A program made the position numbers and the translations under genes. Shown here piece by piece: positions 46,642 to 60,639 of a stretch of 64,000 nt of DNA. The first letter of the stretch is position 1; each line of letters opens with the position of its first letter. The stretch comes from Rutidosis leptorrhynchoides (taxonomy: Eukaryota; Streptophyta; Magnoliopsida; Asterales; Asteraceae): positions 359,902,001 to 359,966,000 of the forward strand of contig NC_092337.1 in assembly GCF_046630445.1 (NCBI RefSeq). Reading direction: 5' to 3'. The notes under the pieces were generated by a model, which saw nothing but the letters and a program-made list of their open reading frames with translations, made no database searches and was not told where the DNA came from.

Positions 46642-49600
46642 TGTAATGACCCGAACTTTTCCATGTTTATATATATTAAATGAAATTGATATTTATATGA
46701 TTAAGTATTTCCAACATGTTAAGCAATCAAACTTGTTAAGACTTGATTAATTGAAATAGGTTTCATATAGACAATTGACCACCCAAGTTGACCGGTGATT
46801 CACGAACGTTAATATTTGTAAAAACTATATGATGACATATATATGGATATATATATATAGTTAACATGATATTATGATAATTAAATATATCATTAAGTAT
46901 ATTAACAATGAACTACATATGTAAAAACAAGACTACTAACTTAAGGATTTCGAAACGAGACATACAGGTAACGATTATCGTTGTAACAACATTTAAATGT
47001 ATATGTATATCATATTAAGATATATTAATACATCATTATATCATGATAATGTAATGATTTAATATCTCATTAGTTATAATAAACAATGGGTTAACAACAT
47101 TAAACAAGATCGTTAACTTAAAGGTTTCAAAACAACACTTACATGTAACGACTAACGATGACCTAACGACTCAGTTAAAATGTATATACATGTAGTATTT
47201 TAATATGTATTCATACACTTTTTAAAGACTTCAAGACACCTATCAAAGTACTTCTACTTAACAAAAATACTTACAATTACATCCTCGTTCATTTTCATTA
47301 ACAATTCCACTCGTATGCAATTGTATTTGTACTCGTACAATACACAGCTTCTAAATGTATTTACTATTGGTATATACACTCCAATGATCAGCTCTTAGTA
47401 GCCCATGTGAGTCACCTAACCATGTGGGAACCATCATTTAACATCTAGCATGAAATATCTCACAAAATTACAAACTAATGAAGCCTATATTGCTACTCAA
47501 TATTCACGTGAATGTTAGGTACCACAAACACATTCACTTTGCAATTTTCTTGAATCAAATTACTCTCTCTCAAGTGTTCTTTGTTTGTTCTAAGTGTTCT
47601 TCATCATCTTCAACAAAATCTAGCTCAATCTAGTTCATAAATCCATACATAAACCAAGTTATAAAAAAACTACTCAAGAACACACCAACAACACTTCCAA
47701 GTTTGCTAGCTTACTTCCAATCTTGCAAATCCACTTTGAGTGATCATCAAACCTCAAGAAATCTTTCTTATTTACAGTATGATATCTTTCTAATACAAGG
47801 TAATACTCATATTCAAACTTTGATTCAATTTCTATAACTTTAACAATCTTATTTCGAGTGGAAATCTTACTTGAACTTGTTTTCGTGTCATGATCCTACT
47901 TCAAGAACTTTCAAGCCATTCAAGGATCCTTTGAAGCTAGATCTAAATTTCTCATTTCCAACAGGTTTATCCACAAAACCTGAGGTAGTAATGATGTTCA
48001 TAACATCATTCAATTCATATATATAAAGCTACCTTATTCGAAGGTTTAAACTTGTAATCACTAGAACATAGTTTAGTTAATTCTAAACTTGTTCGTAAAC
48101 AAAAGTGAATCCTTCTAACTTGACTTTTAAAATCAACTAAACACATGTTCTATATCTATATGATATGCTAACTTAATGATTTAAAACCTAAAAACACGAA
48201 AAACACTGTAAAACCGGATATACGCCGTCGTAGTAAAACCGCGGGCTGTTTTGGGTTAGTTAATTAAAAACTGTGATAAATTTTGATTTAAAAGTTGTTC
48301 TTTTGGGAAAATAATTTTTCTTATGAACATGAAACTATATCCAAAAATTATGGTTAAACTCAAAGTGGAAGTATGTTTTCCAAAATGGTCATCTAGACGT
48401 CGTTCTTTCGACTGAAATGACTACCTTTATAAAAACGACTTGTAACCTGTATTTCTGACTATAAACTTATACTTTTTCTGTTTAGATTCATAAACTTAAG
48501 TTCAATATGAAACCATAGAAACTTGAATCACTCAAAATGGATTTAAAACGAAGAAGTTATGGGTAAAACAAGATTGGATAATTTTGCTTGTTGTAGCTAC
48601 GTGAAAATTGGTAACAAATGTATATTAATCATATCCTAGCTAACTCATATTGTATTATACATGTATTCTAATATATTATGTAATCTTAGGATACCATAGA
48701 CACGAATACAATATTTTGACATATCATATCGACCCATCTATATATATATATATCGGAACAACTATAGACACTCTATATGCAGTAATGTTGGAGTTAGCTA
48801 TATAGGGTTGAGGTTGATTCCAAAATATTATATATACTTTGAGTTGGGATCTAGCCTGAGGCTTGTATACACGAGGTCGTGGATTGATTCGAGATAATAT
48901 ATATTGCTTTATTTCTTGTACATCTAACTGTGGACAACTAGTTGTAGGTTACTAACGAGGACAGCTGACTTAATAAACTTAAAACAGTAAAACGTATTAA
49001 AAATGTTGTAAATATATTTTGAACATACCTTAATATATATGTACATATTTGTTATAGGTTCGTGAATCGACCAGTGGCCAAGTCTTACTTCCCGACGAAG
49101 TAAAAATCTGTGAAAGTGAGTTATAGGCCCACTTTTAAAATCTAATATTTTTGGGATGAGAATACATGCAATTTTATAAATGTTTTACGAAATAGACACA
49201 AGTAAATGAAACTACATTATATGGGTGAATGATCGAAGCCGAATATGCCCCTTTGTAGCTTGGTAGCCTAAGAATTTGGGAACAGACTCCCAAATTGACG
49301 CAAATCCTAAAGATAGATCTATCGGGCCCAACAAGCCCCATTCTGGAATTCGGAATGCTTTAGTACTTCGAAATTATCATGTCCGATGGGTGTTCCGGAA
49401 TGATGGGGGTATTCTATATGCATCTTGTTAATGTTGGTTACCAGGTGTTCACCATATGAATGATTTTTATCTTATATATGGGATGTATATTGAAATATGA
49501 AATTTTGTGGTCTATTATTACGATTTGATAAATATATAGGTTAAACCTATAATTCACCAACATTTTTGTTGACGTTTAAAGCATATTTATTCTCAGGTGA

Positions 49601-49941
49601 TTATTAAGAGCTTCCGCTGTTGCATGCTAAAATATGGACAAGATTTAGTGTCAGCATGTTTGTATAATATTGTTTTAAAACTGCATTCAAAATTTACTTT
49701 GTTGTAACATATTAATATTGTAAACCAATATGTATTGGTAGTGTGTAAGTGTGATATTTTTAGATTATCATTTCTGGATAATCTAGGTGGTGTCCTTTTA
49801 ACCTTGTCGATAAAAATAAAGGTTATAGTTTGTTTTAAAAACGAATGCAGTCTTTGAAAAACATCTCATATAGAGGTCAAAACCTCACAACGAAATCAAT
49901 TAATATGGAACGTTTATAATCAATATGAATGGGACATTTCA
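46642..49941 (+). repeat. Element A 3' LTR
   Basis: 3300 bp, TGTAATGACCCGAAC to TGAATGGGACATTTCA, partner of 7646-11025. It is preceded by pol end and polypurine-like sequence and followed by the TSD TCAGC at 49942-49946. Confidence 0.88.
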
Positions 49942-49949
49942 TCAGCAAG

Positions 49950-50100
49950 CTAAACGGCTTGCCAAACGGCCTGCCTGGCTTACAAACGGCCTGCAACACG
50001 CCCAAGTTAAACGGCCCCTGCAAACGGCTTGGTCTGGCAAACGACCCCTACAAACGGCCTGCCAAACGGCTTGCCAAACGGCCTGCTAGCCGTTTGCAGG
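49950..50100 (+). repeat. AAACGGCYTGCC minisatellite in element E LTR
   Basis: Short GC-rich units (AAACGGCTTGCC, AAACGGCCTGCC, with spacers such as TGGCTTAC and CCAAGTT) are repeated directly upstream of the TATA-like box. The same array is at about 54252-54398 in the other LTR with different unit composition. Confidence 0.75.
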
Positions 50101-50112
50101 AAAATTTCTTTC

Positions 50113-50120
50113 TTATTTAA
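50113..50120 (+). promoter_or_regulatory. TATA-like box in element E 5' LTR
   Basis: TTATTTAAAGGGTC, with a CATTCATTC leader about 15 nt downstream. It is conserved at 54411-54418 in the 3' LTR, so it is the probable U3 promoter. Confidence 0.45.
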
Positions 50121-51074
50121 AGGGTCTTGGTCATTCATTCCAACACACACTTCAATTCACTTCTTTCTCTCTCTTGTACAATATTAGTCATACTTTCAAG
50201 GTCTTCGCCTCCGTGCGGGAAACCTAGTACCCAGAGAAGAACGCCGAAGATTGTATTAGGAGCGGTATGGAGTTTGAAGTTGTCACTTTTGTATTCGAAA
50301 CTCGTTTAATCTACTAGTACTTCTATCCTTTATCTTTATATAATGTCTTCTATCATTATGTTCTGTGATGTTGTTGCCATGATTAGCGAGTAGTTATCTT
50401 TAGTGTATGCTATGATGTAATCAGTTATAATACCGAAATAATGTTATGGTTTGTGTATGTTGTTGAAATGCTTTCCGATTACGCTTTAAACTCAATCGCT
50501 TTTCCAACTAATAGAACGCAGTTATTGGCTCTGTTATTGGGAAGTCGCGAACCCCGATTCAGAGTACACTATCTGTGTCACCCCTTGGTAAGAGAAGTCT
50601 ATCGGATACAACTTAAGATCAACTGAGGCACACCAGTTGTAGTAAGTCTATCAAGCTTTGAATTCTGAATGAGGACTCTTTCGTAGTGAAACATCTGACT
50701 AGACCCTTAGTACATTGTCGGTCCCAGACCATGCTAGTGTAGTCACCAAGCATATAAACTTCGTACGTGCATGCTGAAGCACAGCGGTTGTTGTAACCTG
50801 TACCTCTGCTAAGTAAAGCCATGGAACACGGTCAGTGTTGACTAGTACACTGCACCATAACGCGGTCTCAAGCATTGCACCCTGCTTAAGGGATTCTTAG
50901 TTAATTAAGGAACTGTTTGTTTAAACACATAAAGGATTGGACCATTAGGATAACCGAACGTCTTCATGGAAGTCAACCTGACTTGGCCATGGTGTTCTTT
51001 AAGGTTGACAGTTTAATCATTCGTTTCAAGAAGAAGATTGACAAGGTTGAGGTTAAAGTTATAGAAATTGACCC

Positions 51075-52417
51075 TGCAAGTATCAAAGTGGAGATCAGAA
51101 TACTAAAGAAACCCGTTCATCAGACGAATCCCCAGAAGAACATTATACCGATGATGACGAGGAAGAGCAACATGAAGACATTCTGGATAATTCACACTCT
51201 CCAACCGAACCGAGTCAGACTCTTCTTCAGATCGGATTCCGGTCATATCTACACAAGAAGACATGATAACCTTCATCAATAATACCGATGAATTTGATGA
51301 GATTCTCGAAGCCATCCGTAAATCAACAATTGATTTCACACTACGCTTAACGGAACAAATTATGGCTATCCAAGAAGAATACAACCTCTATCTCCAAATA
51401 GAAAACAATGATGTTGAAATCCTAGAAGAACGCATTCAAGACTTTATTAACACTCTTCACGATCATATCTACCAATAAGAAAGGCAACGAGAGCACAATT
51501 CAGCTGTTCTCACTCTTCTGGAGACAAGATTCTGTCGAGATCAGAAGATCATTTACTCTAAGGTTTACAATGCCTTAGCCAGATCTGCACTTCCATTCTC
51601 AGCAAACCAACGAGCACTACTGACTCTCATCCGGAAGCACATGGATCTTTCCACCGAACGCCCGACTTATCACACCGATTTGCAAATGATCGAGAATTCA
51701 CAGCTTTTTCGCTCTTCCATGGAAAGAGATAATTTCGAAAGCACACCAGACAGGCTAGTAATTTACGTAACAATTGATCACCATGCTGATCTGATTATCA
51801 AAGTGTTACGAGATGCAGTTACAGAGGAAGTAAGGCGCAACAATCCGTTCTCTCATCTTGAACCAGATCGAGTCAACATCGCCACCTACGTTACGAAGCA
51901 GATATCACGTATCTTCCACGAATCCATAGATCCAAGTTTCACATTTAAAGATGGATGTCGGGAGATATACTCAAAGACGGTGACGTTGATGCTCAGGTCA
52001 GGATTGCTGTTCACTTCTTTTCAGCTTCGTCTTTTAACTAATCTATGCAAAGCTAAAGACTCTTACTGTGGGGATCATCATTTTGAAGATTTCGAGATAC
52101 TAAAGATACAGTTTCTAACATTGTTTGAAGACCTCCGAAATGAGCATCCCATCAGAGAGATAATCACCACTAGCACTGCCTCTATGATTGACATTCATGG
52201 GTCAACCAGTAGAGTCGTGGATCATATTCTCATCGGACTTCAAGATTTATCACGAGCCGAAACAGCGCACTACTTATCTTTCAGAAGATCTTCAAGAGAA
52301 GTACCGGATCTTCTACCACTATTGGTCCGACACTTTCTCAGGATTTACCCACCAAGGCTCACATTCCCTCGAGAAGACCAAGATTACAACCATCAGCGAA
52401 AAATGTTTACTTTCTAA
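51075..52417 (+). pseudogene. Gag-like ORF of element E (broken)
   Basis: I recognise no family. An acidic N-terminal stretch (SSDESPEEHYTDDDEEEQHE) reads in one frame to about 51230. A frameshift near there leads into RIPVISTQEDMITFINNTDE and the rest. A TAA at 51476 interrupts the frame, after which it is open from about 51479 to 52417, including a 258-aa segment (MDLSTERPTYHTDLQM ... LRIYPPRLTFPREDQDYNH). There are no zinc knuckle, protease or RT motifs. By position it should be the gag or structural ORF of a non-autonomous element. Downstream sequence to 54035 is non-coding. Confidence 0.5.
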
Positions 52418-54035
<1,618 letters not shown>

Positions 54036-55998
54036 TGATATCGGCTAAAAAGTCACGTTTTCACCCCGGTATTAAGGCCCAAAAACAAGAAAGATTCAAA
54101 CTTTATCGGAAAAATACCCACTTCGTCGGTTAAAATTGAAGAACAAGTAATTACGAAGAAGGTGCAAAAAGAATCAAGAGAATCAGAGCTAAAACGAAGA
54201 TTCTAGAGCGAAAAAGGTGAAAGACAAGAAATCAAGTTACGATCCAGGGAATCAGCTTGCCAAACGGCCTGCCAAACGGCTTGCCTGGCTCATAAACAGC
54301 CTGCCACATGCCCAAGTTAAACGGCCCCTACAAACGGCTTGGTCTGGTAAACGGCCCCTGCAAACGGCTTGCCAAACGGCCTGCCAGCCGTTTGCAGGCA
54401 AATTTCTTGCTTATTTAAAGGGTCTTTGTCATTCATTCTAATACACACTTCAATTCACTTCTTTCTCTCTCTTGTACAATATTTAGTCATACTTTCAAGG
54501 TCTTCGACTCCGTGCGGGAAACCTAGTACCCGGAAAAGAACGCCGAAGATTTTATTAGGAGCGATCTGGAGTTTGAAGTTGTCACTTTTGTATTCGAAAC
54601 TCGTTTAATCTACTGGTACTTCTATCCTTTATCTTTATATAATGTCTTCTATCATTATGTTCTGTGATGTTGTTGCCATGATTAGCGAGTAGTTATCTTT
54701 AATGTATGCTATGATGTAAGCAGTTATAATGCAAATAATGTTATGGTTTGTGTATGTTGTTGAAATGCTTTCCGATTATGCTTTAGACTCAATCACTTTT
54801 CTAACTAATAGAACGTAGTTATTGGCTCTATTATTGGGAAGACGCGAACCCCAATTCATAGTACACTATCTGTGTCACCCCTTGGTAAGAGAAGTCTATC
54901 GGATACAACGTAAGATCGACTGAAGCACACCGGTTGTAGTAAGTTTATCAAGCTTTGGATTTCGACTGACGACTCTTTCGTAGTGAAACGTCTGACTAGA
55001 TCCTTAGTACATTGTCGGTCCCAGACCATGCTAGTATAGTCACCAAGCATATAAACTTCGTACGTGCATACTGAAGCACAACGGTTGTTGTAAGCTGTAC
55101 CTCTGCTAAGTAAGGCCATGGAACACGGTCAGTGTTGACTAGTACACTGCACCATAACGCGGTCTCAAGCATTGCACCCCGCTTGAGGGATTCTTAGTTA
55201 ATTAAGGAACTGTTTGTTTAAACACATAAAGGATTGGACCGTTAGGATAACTGAACGTGTTCATGGAAGTCAACCTAACTTGGCCATGGTGTTCTTTAAG
55301 GTTGAACTTTTTTAAGGGCCTAACTATCTTTTAAAACCAATCATTAACGAAAGCATTGAAACACATCACGTTTCTCGAATATGGTAAACCCTGTATTCTA
55401 TTATGCTTAAGAAAGTTTAGACCTTTGTGAAATGTTAATATGTCACCCAACCGAGTCGCTCAATTGGATGAGCCGTCTGAACGTGTATGCCTGTAGTCAG
55501 ACTGCACGGGCGTCGGGGGTACGGGACGTTGCTGTCTATTCAGAATCTTCAAGCCTATCGCATTACCTAGTGACATGTCTTACAACAGGGGAGTTTAGGA
55601 CCAGTGTAATGAATACAATGTCTCTGCCTATTCATGGCCAGCATTCCATAATCTCGGAAGAATAACTGATGAAATCATAGTATGCACTTGCTTTAACCTT
55701 ATATGAATTACGAATTTTATCGCATTTACTTTATCTGTCTTATAAACTAGAAAATCCCAAAAATTAGGTAACCACTACTCCTTCATAACTATCTTAAGCT
55801 TTAATATAGGTTCGATTCTACTAATATCTTAAAAATACGACTCTAGGTCATACTTCCCTTACTCATAATAAGGAGTAGTACGATTTAGGCCCCGCTAAAT
55901 ATAAATCTAAAACAGTAGCCCCCCTCTTGGTGGTTGATTCTGACGTGTTGCGACCTAACGACACCGCACAAATAAAATCGTCCGTTTCGGCCATATCA
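54036..55998 (+). repeat. Element E 3' LTR
   Basis: 1963 bp from TGATATCGGC to GGCCATATCA. It holds the AAACGGC minisatellite (54252-54398), TATA-like TTATTTAA (54411-54418) and a polyadenylation-type AATAAA at 55971-55976, 22 nt before the end. The right flank is TSD GGGGA (55999-56003). Confidence 0.85.
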
Positions 55999-56176
55999 GG
56001 GGAAAATGAAGTTAAAAAAAGTTGTTAAAAAAATGATGGGGATTTTTTTTTAAAGTTAAAAAAATAGTTAACGCTCGAGTAGCTAAATGTTTAAATGAGT
56101 GAAAAGAAAGGGGGGAATGAAGTTAAAAAAAAGTTGTTTAAAAAATGATGGGGAAAAAGTTTTTTTTGTTATAATA
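55999..56176. repeat. Minisatellite array, right part
   Basis: Two copies of a unit with AATGAAGTTAAAAAAA, GTTGTT-AAAAAATGATGGGGA and, between them, AATAGTTAACGCTCGAGTAG ... GAGTGAAAAGAAA. With 7350-7423 this was one array before element E inserted at GGGGA. Confidence 0.75.
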
Positions 56177-56227
<51 letters not shown>

Positions 56228-56236
56228 ATCTATCTA
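56177..56236. repeat. (TATC)n microsatellite
   Basis: About 15 TATC units with one variant. It abuts the candidate Helitron 5' end at 56233. Confidence 0.95.
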
Positions 56237-59170
56237 TACTATACATTAAAAGAAAAGAAAAATTGAGATACATTTATTCAATAACTTTGAATCTGGACCA
56301 TTAAATCAAAAAAATGACATCCATTACCCCTAATTCACAACCATTAGATCAAACCATAACCTTATAACCCATCCTTAATCACTTTTATCCCCTTAATACC
56401 CCTAAAAAAACACGGGAGAATAAAACCTCAATAAAACAAAACGTATGCACACTTTCTTCTCTCTATTCTAGCCTCATCCCTACCATCGCCTTCAGTCTAA
56501 GAATTACAGAATTCAAATCAAGAAATCATATGTTCATAATCACGGGTGAGTTATCCTGACTTTATGCTTCGATCAATAGCGTTTTCATGTATCGGGTGTT
56601 TTGTTTTTTGTTTCAAAGATCAGTTTTTCTGTACTTAGGTTTAAAATTGAGAGTTCTAAATTCTCAAAGATCGTATCAGGTATTCATAATTCGCAATTCG
56701 TTATTCATTATACAATTACTTTAACTCAATCAATTTTAAAATTACAGATTGAAGATCGATGTAGCTATCATGACTCCAATTTCTTCATCATCAAGATCGG
56801 GTTTGGAAACTATCAATTAATTCTTTTGATTTGTGAAATTGTTTTAATTCCTGATTTGAATCTGAATAAGGTTTGTCAAAATGGGTACTTTATATGGTAG
56901 ATTCTATTGATATGAATTAGCTTCTTCAGTTTCGGATGACAATTCCATCCTTAACTAACTGGAGATTTGAAGATCATATTTCTGATGAATATTTGTGAAG
57001 AAAATATGGTCAGAAGCCTATTAAGGGTACTCCACATCCAATTTACTTTTGTTTTGATTGTAATTAATTTTTTAAACCTTTATATGCTAACAATTAGTGG
57101 ATTATTCTGTTCAATTTACTTGAATTTTTTTATAGAAAAATAAATTATTAGGTCAGTTTTGTTATATATTCATTTTCTAATTTTGAGGTATACTATACAT
57201 TTACTTATACACTGATTTGTGGGTTTTTTAGTTTTGTGGTTTAATTTCGGTAGGCTTGGTTTTATAGGTTACGAATGAAGTAATGCTATCATAATATGAG
57301 TCTCTTTGATTTGCTGTGGTATATTTTTAATTTGTACATACATTTGGTAGGGTTGTTAATTAACAAAAAATCAGGTTGCTTTTTGATAAACTAATGTGCT
57401 TCACTTGGATAGTTTTTTTAGAGTCATTCAATCAGTGTGGGAAAATGAAAATCGGGATAGCTATGGTTGTTTGATCTAAAATTATTATTTATTATACTAT
57501 ATATGCAGGTCCAGGCTGAATTTTTCGGAATGAGTCATTGGTTTTGTTTTTGTTTTGAGGAGCTTTGCGCATATTTTGGAAGATTAGGTAGACTTTGTTT
57601 AATTGTAATGGTACTAACAAAAGAAAGTTCATACCATGTTTATAATTCTCGGCTTGTGCAAAGACCGTGACGTTATGCACATATGCGTAGAATGAATAGT
57701 GTAATTTCTTTGAAGAAATAGCACATGAATTTTGATATGACAGTATATAATAGACATATATATTGCATAAGGTATACTAACATTTAACTTTGTGCTGAGT
57801 TTCAAATTAGTTTTCTAAACATCGGGTGGTATTTGTTTCATTTTTTGTAAATGGTGATTTGTGAGTGTGCACTGATCACCTGCTTTTTCTTTGATTAAGT
57901 AATAATTTCTTTGTGACCATACTTGTAAGAAGTAATTTACTTGAAGGATATGTTTCGAGCAGCAACCTTATAACAATACAACACCTCATTCTTAAAACGA
58001 TTCCATCTCTGAATGTTGTAGTTTATGTAGTTTTATTTCCCTTGCATCTTGGTTTAATTGATTTCATTAATAAAATCTGGTAGTTAACGGTTTGATTTGC
58101 TATCTCTTGTACTGGTTTTTATTTGGAAAATATTCATCAGGGAACTGCTTTGACACAGCTTCAATGGCGTGCAAAGAATCCAGATTTCTCACCAATTTCA
58201 GGTCATCGGATTGGACCACGCACATCAGGTCACATAATTTTAGCGCTCAGTGTGGTGTAAATATATTATAGACATGTTATGAATTATGTGAACCTATTTT
58301 TTTTTTTTTTTTAGCTTTTAAACATGTTTATGCGTCATTGATGTTTTATTCTGCAGGGCGAAAAATTGAATTTCAAGGATAAAAAGGAGATGGGAGGAAT
58401 TAGACGTTGACATTTCTATAGCGAATCAATTTTAGGTATTACTATGTAAGACAATATTTCTTAAATTAAATTTTAACTGTTATGATATACGGAGTATATG
58501 CTTTTGATTGTTGGTACTATAGTGGAGCTTAGAGTTTCTCAAATTGAAATTAAACCATCTGTACATGTACATACAGAAAAAGGTAATAGTTTAAATATCC
58601 TTATATTAATTTTTTTCTCCTAATTGAGACCCACTCAAATTTAGACCTGTTGTATTATGTCAACTAATAAGGAGTATAAATTTCAACTGCAATATGCTCA
58701 AAGGAACATGGATAAAGCTCCTTTTGTACATGTTTTTTGCTCTGTACTAAAGCTTTTTGCTAAGGTAATCAATTCTGTTACTTTGTATTAACGCCCCCAA
58801 TTCTGTTATTTACATGTGAAACAAGACTTCTGAGTTTAAGATCTGTTGTTAACTTTATTTGCACCACAATATCACTTACAATATTCATTAACGGGTCAAT
58901 TAAATTTCATTTTTCCAGGTTGTATCGAAATCTATATTTGTACTTTCAGTGTGCAATGACGCTATTACAAAAGATATTTGAAATGGTTTTGCCATGACGC
59001 TATTACAAATCCAATATGCAAAGACGCGATTACAAAAGACTATCAACCAACGAGCCTCATGGGAAGTGACCAATAGAGTTCTGCACAGCTTTTAGAATAG
59101 ATTTTAAGTATGCTTTTCCCTAATAGTTGAAAATAAAACCAATAGTTACGATAAAAATGAGTTAAGTTTT
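56233..59170 (+). mobile_element. Possible Helitron (5' end and body), 3' end not seen
   Basis: TCTATACTATACATTAAAAG at 56233, preceded by A, is a classic plant Helitron 5' terminus. The next part (GGACCATTAAATCAAAAAAA-type and ATTACCCCTAATTCACAACC segments) is what I associate with such elements. No CTRR hairpin end was found before the copia LTR at 59171, and no Rep/helicase is present. The interior includes intron-exon-like sequence (58141-58228, 58357 onward) and a degenerate repeat ATGACGCTATTACAAA (about 58957, 58994, 59025). Many short ORFs here have no recognisable product. Confidence 0.4.
58141..58385 (+). pseudogene. Two exon-like segments, possible captured gene fragment
   Basis: 58141-58228 lies between ATTCATCAG and GTCACAT and reads GTALTQLQWRAKNPDFSPIS then GHRIGPRTS. 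The next segment starts after a TTCTGCAG acceptor at 58357 and, joined in phase, continues GRKIEFQG to a stop at 58383. Both have good splice borders and keep one frame across the intron, which favours a real gene piece over noise. I do not recognise the protein. Confidence 0.35.
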
Positions 59171-59412
59171 TGTTAGGACCCCGAAGTTGTATAGTGTTAA
59201 TGTGAAAATAAGCTTAAATGAAGGTTCCTTAGAAGAGGGCTATATAAGGAACCTAAGTAGTCCTAATTAGATAGCCATTGCATTATAACTGAGTTCTAGA
59301 AGCTGTGGAATGTAATTGTACCGATTCTCTCTAATACCGAGTCTCATTCCTATATACCGAATCTCTCTTTATCTTATCATTTCTCTCAATCTCAACATGA
59401 TCTGACCTATCA
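59171..59412 (+). repeat. Copia 5' LTR
   Basis: 242 bp, TGTTAGGACCCCGAAG to CTGACCTATCA. It includes a TATA box TATATAA at 59241-59247 and CT-rich TCTCTCTTTATC sequence. It ends 2 nt before the primer binding site. Confidence 0.75.
59241..59247 (+). promoter_or_regulatory. TATA box of copia LTR
   Basis: GGGCTATATAAGGAACC, a strong plant TATA context in the middle of the LTR. Confidence 0.6.
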
Positions 59413-59414
59413 TT

Positions 59415-59426
59415 TGGTATCAGAGC
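59415..59426 (+). promoter_or_regulatory. Copia primer binding site
   Basis: TGGTATCAGAGC, an exact match to the standard plant tRNA-iMet primer site, 2 nt after the LTR. Confidence 0.85.
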
Positions 59427-60622
59427 CAGACCTAGCACATGAACTAACTGTCTTCTTTGAGACAGATTCTCTAGGTCAAAATTCTTTAGATGAAAAAGTA
59501 GAACCTCAGGATGACCCGAACATTGAACCTTTGATAGATTTTGAAAGTCAACTTCATCCTTTGCATGATTATTACTTGCATTTGCCTGCTGTACGTAATT
59601 TGAATCGTATAGTAGCTCAACTTGAACAGGAGAATATTGACTTGCAACTTAAGTGCCAATCATTAGAACAAATGCTTGCTTTGTGTGATAAATTGCCTTC
59701 ACTGCCTAAGAAAGAATGTACTTATGCTTTTAAGGAGGGTGAAGTGATAGTTTCTGCTGAAGAATTATGTCTTGAGATTAAAAGCTTAAAACAAAAGATA
59801 ATTCAAATGAAACAGGCTGACACACTTAAGCAAACGTCTAATGTTGCAACCAATGTGCTTGAATGTACTGATGAGATTACTAAGAAGGAGAAGGGAACAA
59901 CAACATCTAAGGATGTAAAACCCATTACTATTCTTAAAAATCCTCTACGTTCTCAATTTGGCAATCATGGTTCGAAAGTTGTTTCTACAACTCAATATTT
60001 TGTTAAAAAGGTTCATTCTCCAAATGGTTCTGTGTTAACTGAAAGGATTCCTATGATTCCTATGTTAAAAACTTCAAAAGAGAGTCTTTTAAAGAAATCA
60101 GTTAAGTCCACAACACACACAAGTTCTAAACCTGATTTAAGTGAGTATGCTACAAAAGAACGTACAATCAAATTGAAAATTCTGCAAAATCAGTCATCTC
60201 ATGTGTCAACTGAAAAGTTTGGACGTCTAACTAACAACGGTGTTTTTCGTATCACAGGTCATAATTCAAACTTGAATTACAAATCTGTATGGGTTCCTAA
60301 GTCCACGACTAAGAAAGTAGCAACCAAACCAAAGCAAATTGCTAGTCGACCTAGGAAATCCTCTCATGTTTTTCAATTTTCGTCTGTGAACAAAACATCT
60401 ACTTGGAATAAATTGTGTGTTAAGACTTCTGATAACGATGTAAAGATTGATATTGCATATGATGCTTCATGTAATGTGGTTTTAAATGATGTTTTATTGT
60501 CTAAACTGCATGATGCTTTACGTGATTATTTCACCATTGATCCAAAGTTTGTTGTTAATCCAAAGTTTATTGTTGGTACTAACCGCAAAGGACCCAAAAA
60601 ACTTTGGGTACCTAAACTCTAG
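59427..60622 (+). pseudogene. Copia gag/linker region, N-terminus missing
   Basis: An open frame begins right at the primer binding site without an ATG, so the leader and the N-terminal gag domain have been deleted. Residues NLNRIVAQLEQENIDLQLKC and ELCLEIKSLKQKIIQMKQAD look coiled-coil. The rest is Ser/Lys/Thr-rich with two copies of the K(S/L)xWVPK motif (KSVWVPKS, KKLWVPKL) typical of the segment just before copia protease. There is no zinc knuckle. It ends in TAG at 60620. Confidence 0.6.
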
Positions 60623-60639
60623 GAAATTCACATTTACAG

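Larger units (their letters stand above)
7646..49941 (+). mobile_element. Ty3/gypsy element A (chromovirus-like), interrupted
   Basis: This plus-strand LTR retrotransposon is bounded by TG (7646) and CA (49941) with a 5-bp TSD TCAGC. LTRs are 7646-11025 and 46642-49941. Internal order is primer binding site, acidic ORF1, F-box ORF2, gag, protease, RT/RNase H, integrase, chromodomain-like tail. Its coding region is dead: at least six in-frame stops, a 21-bp deletion in RT and a frameshift in ORF2. It is interrupted by a solo LTR (14585-16703) and by minus-strand siblings (19433-46269). The long LTRs, integrase GPY-type end and tail ending [16 protein letters not shown] residues suggest the Tekay/Del clade; this is inferred from family features. 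Confidence 0.85.
49942..51006 (+). repeat. Element E 5' LTR, second segment (3' truncated)
   Basis: Starts with the right TSD copy TCAGC and matches 54244-55307 up to GGTGTTCTTTAAGGTTGA, then diverges. The remaining ~690 bp of this LTR, the primer binding site and probably some internal sequence are deleted. It contains an AAACGGCCTGCC-type minisatellite (49950-50100) and the TATA-like TTATTTAA at 50113-50120. Confidence 0.8.

Noticed and set aside
50127..50822. Short ORFs in the E LTR (also 54217-55119, 55432-55665)
   Set aside because: They overlap LTR control sequence, are not maintained between the two LTR copies and show no protein features.
57467..57680. Overlapping opposite-strand ORFs at 57467-57670 and 57492-57680
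   Set aside because: Low-complexity Cys/Phe or Asn/Lys composition, no homology I recognise, and each is a shadow of the other.
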